20,628 nucleotides of DNA from JBBTIS01 sp038059855 (GTDB lineage: Bacteria; Elusimicrobiota; Elusimicrobia; JACQPE01). Location of the stretch: positions 1 through 20,628 of the forward strand of contig CAYHKQ010000046.1 of the NCBI GenBank assembly GCA_964357255.1. Reading direction: 5' to 3'. This document shows, piece by piece, positions 6,578 through 14,041 of the stretch; the first letter of the stretch is position 1; each line of letters starts with the position of its first letter. Under the pieces are notes generated by a model. That model worked only from the letters and a program-made list of their open reading frames with translations. It was not told where the DNA came from and searched no databases. The position numbers and the translations under genes are program-made.

Positions 6578-7716
6578 TGGGGAAAGAATTTACGGACCTC
6601 CTGGTCAACGATACGCCGGGCTTTTTCAACCTCCTGACGTCGTCTTTCATAATTTGCCTGGGTTATCGCTTTGAGATCTTCAAGATTGTAAAGAAAAACT
6701 CCGGGCACCTCGCTCACCGCCTCTTCCACGTTGCGGGGCATGGCGATATCAATTAAAAAACAGCTCCTGGAGCGGCCGGCCAAACACGTTTCGGCCAGCC
6801 GGCGTGTGACGATGGCGCCCGGCGCGCTGGTTTGAAAAATCGCGACGTCTGAGCGCCGTAAAACAGCCGGCAAATCTTGCAAGGTCCCGGCCTGGCCTCC
6901 GAACTCGGCCGCCAAGGCCTCGGCTCTTTCTTTACTGCGGCTCAGAAAAGTTTGGCTTTGCGGACGGGCCTGGAGCAATCTTTTCGCCGTTTCCAGGCCC
7001 ATGGCCCCGGCGCCCACCACGGCGATGTGGAGCTTTGTGAGATCCTCAAAAATTTTTCCAGCCAGCTCCACGGCCACGGAGGCCACGGAAACCCGCCCCT
7101 GGCAAATCCCCGTCTCGGTGCGCACGAGTTTGCCCACGTAAAGAGCGCGCTGGAATGTCGTATTCAAAACCGCACTGGTGCGCCCGGCCAAGCGCGCCCC
7201 CTCATAAGCCGCCTTGACCTGAGCCAAAATATCAGCCTCTCCAAGAACCATGGATTCCAAACCGGCTGCCACTGAAAAAAGATGGTTCAACGCGTCGGCG
7301 TTCTCTTTGAGATAAATAGCGCCCTCGATCGGGCCTTGAGCCAAACCAGGCAACTGCTCAGGTTCCCCTTCCCCGTCATTCCGACGAAAGCCGGAATCCA
7401 GGACTTCTGCGGGCTTGCCCTCACTGGACACCGGCTTTCGCCGGTGTGACGAACGCAGAGGGACATGAGTAGTTACCAAACCAGAAAGATAATCCTTGAG
7501 GCGATGGCCCGCGCCATTAGCGCTCACGCCGTAAATTTCCAAGCGATTGCAGGTGGACAACAACCCCATCTCCTGCGCCAAACCGCCGGATTCCTGGATG
7601 ATTTTATCGAACGTAGCGGCGCCCGAGGCGCCGACATGGCGGCTTAAGACCTCAAGCAACTCCAAGGAAGCGGTCTTGTGATTAATCCCGGTGACAAAAA
7701 TTTTAGAAGCCGTCAT
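6520..7716 (-). CDS. hemA: Glutamyl-tRNA reductase with an in-frame repeat insertion
   Basis: NADPH-dependent reduction of glutamyl-tRNA to glutamate-1-semialdehyde, the committed step of C5 heme synthesis. 398 residues. Seen: VTGINHKTASLELLE (8-22), nucleophilic C56 in LLSTCNRLEIYG, HLFSVAAGLESMVLGEADIL, the NADP-binding VVGAGAMGLETAKRLL, and IDIAMPRNVEE. Residues 90-114 are encoded by a REPIN-like DNA repeat (7375-7450), giving an Arg/Lys/Gly-rich segment beginning SHRRKPVSS and ending SGFRRND. From CNR to the HL of HLFSVAAG is about 91 residues here against about 51 in E. coli HemA as I recall it. The insert is therefore a real enlargement of a catalytic-domain loop, and the frame stays open. 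The ATG is 3 nt after the ccsA-like stop, with AGGG upstream. Confidence 0.94.
   Translation of the reverse strand: MTASKIFVTGINHKTASLELLEVLSRHVGASGAATFDKIIQESGGLAQEMGLLSTCNRLEIYGVSANGAGHRLKDYLSGLVTTHVPLRSSHRRKPVSSEGKPAEVLDSGFRRNDGEGEPEQLPGLAQGPIEGAIYLKENADALNHLFSVAAGLESMVLGEADILAQVKAAYEGARLAGRTSAVLNTTFQRALYVGKLVRTETGICQGRVSVASVAVELAGKIFEDLTKLHIAVVGAGAMGLETAKRLLQARPQSQTFLSRSKERAEALAAEFGGQAGTLQDLPAVLRRSDVAIFQTSAPGAIVTRRLAETCLAGRSRSCFLIDIAMPRNVEEAVSEVPGVFLYNLEDLKAITQANYERRRQEVEKARRIVDQEVRKFFPQCQNRMTSSGSAQEPPALP
7375..7450. repeat. REPIN-like double-hairpin element inside hemA
   Basis: The left arm contains ATTCCGAC-GAAA-GCCGGAAT and the right arm ACACCGGC-TTTC-GCCGGTGT. Each is an 8-bp hairpin with a tetraloop; the left has one mismatch and the right is perfect. 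Outer ends are GTC and GAC, and the arms are inverted relative to each other around a 22-bp spacer (7402-7423). It matches the element at 16531-16607 in layout. No clear target-site duplication is seen. It is translated in frame within hemA. Confidence 0.88.
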
Positions 7717-7719
7717 TCG

Positions 7720-8565
7720 CTACCCTGAAAGATACCCGTGCAAATTAGAAAGAAAATTAACGCCGAAGAAAGTGAACAGCACGCTCGCGAAGCCGCAAAA
7801 ATTCACCCAGACCGCGGAGCGGCCCTGCCAGCCGCGCATCAGGCGCAAGTGAAGATAAATCACATAAATCATCCAGGTAATCAAAGACCAGGTTTCCTTC
7901 GCGTCCCAGCCCCAGAAGCGGCCCCAGGCCCCCCAAGCCCAAATGCCGCCCATGGCAATGCCGAGGGTTAAAACCGGCAACGTGATAAAAATCATTTTAT
8001 AGCTCAAGTGGTCGAGGGTTTCGAGCGATGGAATTTGCCATACGAACTCCCGTGGACGGCGCGATTTGATCTGCCACTCTTGCACAAGATAGGCCGCGGA
8101 CACGCCAAAGGCATTAGTCAATGCCCCGTAAGAACCCATTAAAATCAATGGGTGAATATTGATCCAATAGCTTTGAAGAGCCGGAGCCAGTCCAAAAAGC
8201 GTGGAATCAGCCCAAATCAAAGCGCTCCCCTGAGCCATCAAGGAAAGCGGAAGGACAAACGCCCCCTGCACGCTGATGCCCTTGCTCCAGGCAAGATAAA
8301 GGCAAATAAAATTAGTGATCAGAGCCAAATAGGAAAGCGCGCCGAAAAACGAATTGATTGGCAAATAATAATGATTTTCCGCGTAAAGGCCCCAAAAGCC
8401 GGCGATACGCACCGCAAAGCTGGCTAGGTGAAGCAGGCAACCGGCCGCAAGCAACGCAGGCCAGATCTTCTCCCAATGCGTCGGCCGGCGCCACAAATAC
8501 ACAAGATTGGCCGCCAACGCCGCCGCGTTCGTCAAGAGTGAAAGCCGAAAAAGTAAAGACTCCAC
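7720..8565 (-). CDS. ccsA: CcsA/HemX-like cytochrome c assembly membrane protein
   Basis: Polytopic inner-membrane protein of the CcsA/CcmC/HemX superfamily, which handles heme for cytochrome c maturation or modulates HemA. From the GTG start it has 281 residues and about eight hydrophobic segments. The tryptophan-rich signature WGRFWGWDAKETWSLITW is at 214-231. Conserved histidine contexts are WINIHPLILMGSYGA (H138) and the C-terminal NLHGYLSG. It sits directly before hemA, like HemX in Bacillus hemAXCDBL, so HemX is a real alternative to CcsA; no CcsB/ResB partner is visible. The ORF is open up to an ATG at 8646, but that start would overlap lgt by 62 nt. GTG at 8565 is preferred: it follows the lgt stop by about 20 nt, has AGGG about 7 nt upstream, and begins just before the first membrane helix. 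Confidence 0.88.
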   Translation of the reverse strand: MESLLFRLSLLTNAAALAANLVYLWRRPTHWEKIWPALLAAGCLLHLASFAVRIAGFWGLYAENHYYLPINSFFGALSYLALITNFICLYLAWSKGISVQGAFVLPLSLMAQGSALIWADSTLFGLAPALQSYWINIHPLILMGSYGALTNAFGVSAAYLVQEWQIKSRRPREFVWQIPSLETLDHLSYKMIFITLPVLTLGIAMGGIWAWGAWGRFWGWDAKETWSLITWMIYVIYLHLRLMRGWQGRSAVWVNFCGFASVLFTFFGVNFLSNLHGYLSG

Positions 8566-8578
8566 GGGAAGTGACCCT

Positions 8579-8587
8579 ATTATATCA
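8579..8587 (-). promoter_or_regulatory. Possible extended -10 promoter for ccsA-hemA-hemC
   Basis: The minus strand reads TGATATAAT, a perfect extended -10 (TGnTATAAT), overlapping the lgt stop codon TGA. No convincing -35 is seen. If used, it would start transcripts a few bases before the proposed GTG of the ccsA-like gene and let the heme genes be expressed apart from the upstream ileS-lspA-lgt genes. Confidence 0.35.
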
Positions 8588-9343
8588 CGCCCGCCGGAGC
8601 GGCTTGGCCCAAAAAATCCAAGCCAGGGCCGGGGGCGCGAGGCCAAAAAGAAGAACAGCCTGGGTGAATGTCAGCGGGCCTAGGCCGGGTTCCACAAAAG
8701 AATCAGCCCGGAAAAATTCCAAGCTGAATCTCAAAAAACCATAGAGAAGAACATAAATTCCCAGCAGTCGTCCCGGAAAACGCCACTCGAGTTTTTTTAC
8801 AATGAAATAAATGACGATGAGGCCGGCGGCCTCGTAAAGTTGGGTCGGATGAAGCCGGATGCCCAAAAGTTCGGACGGCAGGACGCACTCGGGATTAGTG
8901 AAGGTAATTCCAGGAAAGGACTTGGCGGGCCGGCCCCAACAACAGCCCGCGGCCAAACAGCCCATTCGTCCGATCGCGTGGCCCACCGGCAAAACCAGGG
9001 CCGTCGCGTCCGCCACCTTTAGCCAAGGAACGCCTTTTTTCTTAAGATAGATCAGGCAGGCCGCAAAAGCGCCGAGGAGCCCCCCTAAAAACGACAACCC
9101 TCCCTGCCAAATCAGAAAAAATTCCGTCCAGGGAACCGGGTTGCTTAAAATATAAAGGATTCTCGATCCTGCAATAGCGGAGATAAGACTGATCCAAACA
9201 ATCCGATCAGCAAGCTCCGGCGCCAGATCCCTCGCCACAAAACCCTTTTTAAGAATCCCCCCGCCAACCAAAAAGGCCAAGGCCACCATGAGACCGTAGG
9301 TCTTGAGGGTCAGGGGTCCGAGATGAACTAAGATAGGCCACAT
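8585..9343 (-). CDS. lgt: Prolipoprotein diacylglyceryl transferase
   Basis: Inner-membrane enzyme that attaches diacylglycerol from phosphatidylglycerol to the lipobox cysteine of prolipoproteins. 252 residues with about seven hydrophobic segments. Seen: GLSFLGGLLGAF (82-93), corresponding to the conserved G-G-L-S-x-x-G-G segment, and the Lgt signature in its cysteine-rich form GRMGCLAAGCCWGRP (125-139). LHPTQLYEA (164-172) and a C-terminal RFSLEFFRAD complete the family pattern. It follows lspA by 24 nt, so both lipoprotein-processing steps are expressed together. An at least plausible substrate, the TRL-like lipoprotein, is encoded at 16708. A GGAG lies about 13 nt before the ATG, a little far for ideal spacing. 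Confidence 0.95.
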   Translation of the reverse strand: MWPILVHLGPLTLKTYGLMVALAFLVGGGILKKGFVARDLAPELADRIVWISLISAIAGSRILYILSNPVPWTEFFLIWQGGLSFLGGLLGAFAACLIYLKKKGVPWLKVADATALVLPVGHAIGRMGCLAAGCCWGRPAKSFPGITFTNPECVLPSELLGIRLHPTQLYEAAGLIVIYFIVKKLEWRFPGRLLGIYVLLYGFLRFSLEFFRADSFVEPGLGPLTFTQAVLLFGLAPPALAWIFWAKPLRRA

Positions 9344-9365
9344 AAAAATATCTTCATCTCCGGCC

Positions 9366-9403
9366 TTTTAACCCTTTTGAACTATTAACCCTTTTAACCC
9401 TTT
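9366..9403. repeat. Short degenerate AACCCTTTT repeat at the lspA 3' end
   Basis: TTAACCCTTTT-like units recur three times across the lspA C-terminus and stop, encoding the KKGLKGLIVQKG tail. This looks like local slippage expansion; no regulatory role is evident. Confidence 0.45.
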
Positions 9404-9901
9404 CTTTGCGGCGCGGCGACGGCTGAGCAACGACCCTAAAAGATAAAAGGCTACCCCGATGGAAATGGCGGAATCCGCGATGTTGAACACGGGCCAGACC
9501 TTAAGGTCCACAAAATCAATCACGCAACCTCTTAAAATCCTGTCTATGTTATTGCCGATAGCTCCGGATAAAATTAAAACTAAACCCCGGGACTCCCAAT
9601 TGTTCAAGGCCCCAGCCAGGTCTCTTCGGCGCCAATAAAAATAAATGATCGCGGTAAAAACAAGGTTGACCGCGAGAAGCGGCCCGTTGCCGACGCCCTG
9701 CATCATGCCGAACGATATGCCCCTGTTTTCCACGTAAGTGAAGGCAAGAAATGGGGCAATATCCAAGGATCCCGCCAGGCTCAAACGCCCGACGACCAGG
9801 GCCTTACTCCACTGATCGGCAAGCACAATAACGGCGCAGGCCATGAGGGCTTTGAATAAACTGCGGCTCAAAAGTTTCAACCGAAAAGAACCTTGGCGCA
9901 C
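9368..9901 (-). CDS. lspA: Lipoprotein signal peptidase (signal peptidase II)
   Basis: Aspartyl protease of the inner membrane that removes the signal peptide from diacylglyceryl-prolipoproteins. 177 residues from GTG, four hydrophobic segments. Seen: LADQWSKALV (27-36), TYVENRGISFGM (55-66), and the two catalytic aspartates D120 in GAIGNNIDR and D143 in FNIADSAISIG. The GTG at 9901 overlaps the ileS end by 25 nt. A TTG at 9880 that overlaps the ileS stop as TTGA, preceded by AAGG, is an equally good start and would give 170 residues. The ATG at 9844 would cut into the first helix. The C-terminal KKGLKGLIVQKG tail is made by a short repeat. ileS-lspA-lgt is a compact block. Confidence 0.94.
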   Translation of the reverse strand: MRQGSFRLKLLSRSLFKALMACAVIVLADQWSKALVVGRLSLAGSLDIAPFLAFTYVENRGISFGMMQGVGNGPLLAVNLVFTAIIYFYWRRRDLAGALNNWESRGLVLILSGAIGNNIDRILRGCVIDFVDLKVWPVFNIADSAISIGVAFYLLGSLLSRRRAAKKGLKGLIVQKG

Positions 9902-12672
9902 TTAGCGCAAATCGCCGGGTCGCGGGAGTCGCCACCCACCGAGAGATGATACGCCCAGCAACGCGCGCATTTTGAACCCGAGGCCTTAGCAATCATGACC
10001 TTATATCCGCCGTTTAAGGCGGCTTGCTCCTTGATCTCCACGTCGGACACCAAAAATACCGTGGGCAAAATTCCCTGAAAAAATCGCAATCCCGGCGCCT
10101 GCTCTTTGGACGCCCAGATAGTCACCTTGGCTTGGAGCGAACTGCCCAACGCGCCCTCCTGACGCAGGGCGTCGAGTTGGCGATGAATTTCGCGCCTCAT
10201 CTCCATCAGAGAAGGCGCCATTTTTTCAACTACAACGTCCTGCCAATCCGCGCAGGCCATGGGAAATCGCATCAAATGACATGAGTCCGGAAACTGGAGT
10301 TGGACATTGCATAAATCCAGCGGCTCGCGATCGCCAACGAGCGTTAAGAGTTCCCCCCAGGCCTCCTCCGTCGTAAAGGGAAGGATTGGCGAGAGCATGG
10401 CGATGAGATAATGAAGCGTGACGAAGAGCACGCTTTGCGTGGCGAGCCGGTCCGGGTCGTCGGGGCGGAAGGTGTAGAGACGATCCTTGGAAATATCGAA
10501 GTAAAAATTCGACAAATCATGAATTGCGAAATCCATGACCGCGCGCAACACCCCGGGGAAATCATAATCCTCATAGCCCCGGCGGCACTCCCCAATGACG
10601 CGCCTGAGATTAATCAAGGCCCAACGTTCGAGAAAACCCAAATCCCTCCAGTCATCCACGCCTTGCGATCTCGGATCAAAACCGGCAAGGTTCCCCAAAA
10701 GAAACCGCAGGGTATTGCGAATCTTCTTATAGTTTTCCCCGTGAAGGCTCATGAGGCGTTCGGAAATTCGCACATCGTCAAAGCTCGAAGCGCCGGCCGC
10801 CCAGAGCCTCAAAATATCCGCGCCCCAGGTCTTGATAATGTCCTGCGGGCTCACCACGTTGCCGAGCGACTTGTGCATGGCGCGACCCTGCTCATCCAAA
10901 ACCCAGCCGTTTGTGTACACCGCTTTATAAGGCGCCTTGCCGCTCAGGGCTACGGCCGAGATTAAGGACGTCTGAAACCACCCCCGGTGCTGATCCGAGC
11001 CTTCCAGATAAAGATCCGCAGGATACCCCTTCGCTCCCTTTTGCAATACGGCGAGCCACGAAACCCCGGAATCAAGCCATACGTCCAAAATATTAGGATC
11101 GCGCACAAGCCCTCTCCCCTGGCACTTGGGGCAGGGAAAACGTCGGCCAAATTCCTCCAGAAAACGGCCTTCAGGCTCAAACCAAAAATCCTCGCCCTCG
11201 GCCTCGATTTTGGCGATCAGGGCTTCAAAAAGCTCTGCGCGGTCATTGACCGACTCGCAGTCTTTGCAGTAAAGAATAGGGATAGGCGCTCCCCAAATTC
11301 TTTGCCGCGACAGACACCAGTCAGGCCGCGTCTCAACCATAGAACGAATCCGCTCTTTAGATCCCGCCGGAAACCACGCTGTCAGGTCAATCGCGGCCAA
11401 CAACTTGGCCCTTAAACCCTGCTGATCAATTTTCAAAAACCATTGCTCCGTGGCCCGAAAAATCAAGGGATTTTTGCACCGCCAACAATGGGGATAGGAA
11501 TGCTGGATGCCGGCTGACTCCAAAAGCGATGGGCCTAGGAGTTGGAGTAAAAGCTTCGTCGTCTCTTCCTCGCTCACCCGCAGGCCGGTCAGTTCGCTCC
11601 AGCCCGCCTCGCCGGTGAAAGCGCCGTTTTCCGCCACAGGGCTCGCCACCTCCAGGCCAAAGCGCCGGCCCCAGACAAAATCAATCTCGCCGTGGCCGGG
11701 CGCGGAGTGGACAATTCCCGTTCCCTCCTCCAAGGAAACCGCCCCATCCGATATGACGGGAACCTCGCGCCGGGCCAGAGGGCTGGCCAGCTTCCACGAA
11801 AGGATCTCCCCGGCCGCGAAGGATTCTCCCGTGGGCCGGGCTTGAAGCAGTTGCGCTAAAACATTCTCGCGCTCCTTGACCACAATGACCCTGCGCTTAT
11901 CTTGGAGTTCCAAAACAACATAGGTTGCCGAAGAATTTACGCAAACGGCGCGATTGGCCGGCAAGGTCCATGGCGTCGTCGTCCAAATTAATAAAAAGTA
12001 TTCCGCTCTCCCCAAAACTGGAAAAGCCACGTGCACGCTGGGCGATGTCTTATTGGCGTACTCGACCTCGGCCTGGGCCAGGGCGGTTTCGCAGGAAATG
12101 CACCAATGCACCGGCTTGAGGCCCTTGGCCACATAACCTTTCTGATAAAGCCGAATAAACGCCTCGACAATGCGGCAGGCGTATGACGGCTCCATGGTGA
12201 CATAAGGTTTTTCCCAGTCGCCCAGAAGGCCCAGGCGCATAAAATCCCGGCGTTGCAGATCAATCATGCGCCGCACAAACTCGCGACATTTTTGGCGAAA
12301 ACCCACAGGGTTCTTCATGGCCTCTTTTTTAGAAATCTTCATCTCTTTTAAAAGCGCCTGCTCAATAGGCAGACCGTGGCAATCCCAGCCCGGCACAAAC
12401 GGCGCGCGAAAACCGCATAGCGCCTTGTAGCGAATTACGATGTCCTTTAATATTTTGTTCAAGGCATGGCCCATGTGAATAGGGCCGTTGGCATAAGGCG
12501 GGCCATCATGAAGAATAAAGGCGGCGTCTTGGGCGCGGGATCGCTGGATTTGGCCGTATAAATCCTGCTTCGACCAAAACTCCAACCGGGAAGGTTCCCT
12601 CTTGGGCAAATCCGCCTTCATGGAAAAATTGGTTCTAGGCAGATTGACGGGATAAGATTTTTTTTCAGCCAC
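9877..12672 (-). CDS. ileS: Isoleucyl-tRNA synthetase
   Basis: Charges tRNA-Ile with isoleucine; cytoplasmic class I synthetase with CP1 editing. 931 residues, the usual length of the bacterial type. The HIGH motif is HMGH (66-69) in GPPYANGPIHMGHALNK. The catalytic loop has MHKS (599-602) in GRAMHKSLGNVV rather than the textbook KMSKS; the lysine-serine pair is kept. LIWTTTPWTLPANRA marks the editing domain, and DVWLDSGVSW the region after it. The C-terminal zinc finger has C902, C905, C922 and C925 (CARCW...CAKC), typical of bacterial-type IleS. The start overlaps the mtnA stop by 8 nt, so translation is probably coupled. I see no T-box leader, consistent with an internal operon gene. Confidence 0.97.
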   Translation of the reverse strand: MAEKKSYPVNLPRTNFSMKADLPKREPSRLEFWSKQDLYGQIQRSRAQDAAFILHDGPPYANGPIHMGHALNKILKDIVIRYKALCGFRAPFVPGWDCHGLPIEQALLKEMKISKKEAMKNPVGFRQKCREFVRRMIDLQRRDFMRLGLLGDWEKPYVTMEPSYACRIVEAFIRLYQKGYVAKGLKPVHWCISCETALAQAEVEYANKTSPSVHVAFPVLGRAEYFLLIWTTTPWTLPANRAVCVNSSATYVVLELQDKRRVIVVKERENVLAQLLQARPTGESFAAGEILSWKLASPLARREVPVISDGAVSLEEGTGIVHSAPGHGEIDFVWGRRFGLEVASPVAENGAFTGEAGWSELTGLRVSEEETTKLLLQLLGPSLLESAGIQHSYPHCWRCKNPLIFRATEQWFLKIDQQGLRAKLLAAIDLTAWFPAGSKERIRSMVETRPDWCLSRQRIWGAPIPILYCKDCESVNDRAELFEALIAKIEAEGEDFWFEPEGRFLEEFGRRFPCPKCQGRGLVRDPNILDVWLDSGVSWLAVLQKGAKGYPADLYLEGSDQHRGWFQTSLISAVALSGKAPYKAVYTNGWVLDEQGRAMHKSLGNVVSPQDIIKTWGADILRLWAAGASSFDDVRISERLMSLHGENYKKIRNTLRFLLGNLAGFDPRSQGVDDWRDLGFLERWALINLRRVIGECRRGYEDYDFPGVLRAVMDFAIHDLSNFYFDISKDRLYTFRPDDPDRLATQSVLFVTLHYLIAMLSPILPFTTEEAWGELLTLVGDREPLDLCNVQLQFPDSCHLMRFPMACADWQDVVVEKMAPSLMEMRREIHRQLDALRQEGALGSSLQAKVTIWASKEQAPGLRFFQGILPTVFLVSDVEIKEQAALNGGYKVMIAKASGSKCARCWAYHLSVGGDSRDPAICAKCAKVLFG

Positions 12673-13666
12673 GAAATCTCCAGACTCCTTTCTCCGTGAC
12701 CACGGCCGAAATCAAATCATGCGGCGTCACGTCAAAAGCCGGATGCCAAACCGAAATCCCCGGCGGGGCCAAACGCCGGCCGGCGATAACAACGACCTCC
12801 TCCGTGGAGCGCTCCTCAACGACGATGTCCCTACCGCTTCCTAATGAGCGGTCAATGGTCTCCTCGGGACAAACAACATAAAACGAAACGCCATAATGTT
12901 TGGCCGCCAACGCCAAGGATAAAGTGCCGATTTTATTGGCCGTGTCGCCATTGGCCGCCACGCGGTCGGCTCCCACAAGCACGGCCGAAATGTTTTTTTT
13001 GGACATTAAATAAGCGGCCATGCCGTCCGTAATCAATGTTGAGGGAATCCCGGCTTGCCCCAATTCCCACATCGTCAGTCTCATGCCCTGCAAATACGGC
13101 CGCGTTTCGCAGGCGAAAACGCGTTTTAATTTACCTTGCCGGTGCGCCTCGTCAATAACGGCGAACGCCGTGCCCCGACCAAGCGTAGCCAAACGCCCGG
13201 TATTGCAATGAGTGAGAACCTGGGCGCGCGCTCGGAGCAAGCCCGATCCATGGCGGGCCATGGCCGCGGTGATATTTTCCCATTCCGTTTCTTGGGCCAA
13301 CAAAAATTTTTTAAGAGTCCGCTTTTTATCGAGCAGGGTGGATTCCTCGTTGCCAAAGCGCCTCTGCAAGAGCTCAAGCCTCGCTTTGAGATTCCTGGCC
13401 GTGGGCCTGGCCAGGCCCAGCACGCGGGCCGCGCGGCGGGCCGCGTCCCCCCATCCGCGCCGATCCCTGACTCGGGCCAAATCCAAATACCAACCCCAAG
13501 CCGCGGCCTGGCCGATCAGGGGCGCGCCGCGAACGGTCATATCGCGAATGGCGCAGGCCACGTCACGGGCGCTATCGCAACGCCGATAGCAGAGTTTGGC
13601 CGGCAAGGCTTTTTGATCCAGGAGATAAAGAGCGTTGTTCTTAAAAAAAAGAGGACGGTAGTTCAT
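12665..13666 (-). CDS. mtnA: S-methyl-5-thioribose-1-phosphate isomerase MtnA
   Basis: Aldose-ketose isomerase of the methionine salvage pathway (methylthioribose-1-P to methylthioribulose-1-P). 333 residues from the ATG at 13666. Seen: LLDQKALP (15-22), MTVRGAPLIGQAAAWG (43-58), catalytic cysteine C154 in VLTHCNTGRLAT, catalytic D234 in VGADRVAANGDTANKIGT. These fit MtnA better than eIF2B-type relatives or ribose-1,5-bisphosphate isomerase, although the latter cannot be fully excluded. A longer reading from TTG at 13681 adds five residues and is less likely. The ATG sits directly after an inverted repeat and has no Shine-Dalgarno motif. No other methionine salvage gene is visible, so it may serve a shortened 5'-deoxynucleoside salvage route. 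Confidence 0.92.
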   Translation of the reverse strand: MNYRPLFFKNNALYLLDQKALPAKLCYRRCDSARDVACAIRDMTVRGAPLIGQAAAWGWYLDLARVRDRRGWGDAARRAARVLGLARPTARNLKARLELLQRRFGNEESTLLDKKRTLKKFLLAQETEWENITAAMARHGSGLLRARAQVLTHCNTGRLATLGRGTAFAVIDEAHRQGKLKRVFACETRPYLQGMRLTMWELGQAGIPSTLITDGMAAYLMSKKNISAVLVGADRVAANGDTANKIGTLSLALAAKHYGVSFYVVCPEETIDRSLGSGRDIVVEERSTEEVVVIAGRRLAPPGISVWHPAFDVTPHDLISAVVTEKGVWRFRG

Positions 13667-13667
13667 A

Positions 13668-13737
13668 GCCAAAAAGGCCAAAGAGGCAAAAAAATTATTT
13701 ATTGTTTTGCGTCTTTGGTGTTGTCGGCCTTTTGGCC
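13668..13737 (-). repeat. Long imperfect inverted repeat in the mtnA leader
   Basis: GCCAAAAAGGCC (13668-13679) pairs with GGCCTTTTGGCC (13726-13737), and inner segments rich in CAAAGA and GCAAAA pair imperfectly. The mRNA between the DUF167 stop and the mtnA ATG could therefore fold into one long hairpin ending 1 nt before the start codon. There is no terminal T run placed as in a terminator. It may control mtnA translation or be a decayed repeat. Confidence 0.5.
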
Positions 13738-13744
13738 TTCTTTC

Positions 13745-14011
13745 TTAAGGAATGGACTCCATGACGTAACGCAAATCTTCCTCAGAGCGCCCCGATATCT
13801 CAACTGTTTTTTCCTTGCCCTTGGCGCCGCGCAAAATGCTCACGGTATTGCTACGCACATCAAAATACTCAGCAAGATACCGGCGCAAGGTCTGGTTTAA
13901 TTGGTCGTCGTTATTGCCTGGAGAGGCCACTCGAACGCGAAGAACACTGCCGATTCTGCTGATAACCTCATTGTCATCCGAATTAGGTATCACGCGCACT
14001 TTAACGATCAT
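13745..14011 (-). CDS. yggU: DUF167/YggU family protein
   Basis: 88 residues, near the family's usual length. The pattern VKVRVIPNSDDNEVISRIG (3-21), LRVRVASPGN (24-33), LRRYLAEYF and SILRGAKGKEKTVEI is the DUF167 signature. The molecular function of the family is not established. It follows yggS by 30 nt, and the yggS-yggU neighbourhood recurs in many bacteria. Translation has its own strong Shine-Dalgarno AGGAGG (14025-14020), 8 nt before the ATG, which fixes the start. The ApPvdGkAN segment typical of the family is altered here to ASPGNNDDQLNQ, so this is a divergent member. Confidence 0.85.
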   Translation of the reverse strand: MIVKVRVIPNSDDNEVISRIGSVLRVRVASPGNNDDQLNQTLRRYLAEYFDVRSNTVSILRGAKGKEKTVEISGRSEEDLRYVMESIP

Positions 14012-14041
14012 GCTCGATTCCTCCTCTCACCGAAAACCCTC

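Noticed and set aside
7375..7450. The hemA repeat as a CRISPR repeat or frameshift
   Set aside because: Only one inverted pair with no regular spacers, and the hemA frame stays open with conserved motifs on both sides.
13726..13737. GGCCAAAAGGCC as a terminator after the DUF167 gene
   Set aside because: Only a 4-bp stem and no T run directly after it on the minus strand.
13136..13900. 254-codon plus-strand ORF across mtnA and the DUF167 gene
   Set aside because: Shadow frame covering two recognised minus-strand genes; composition is not protein-like.
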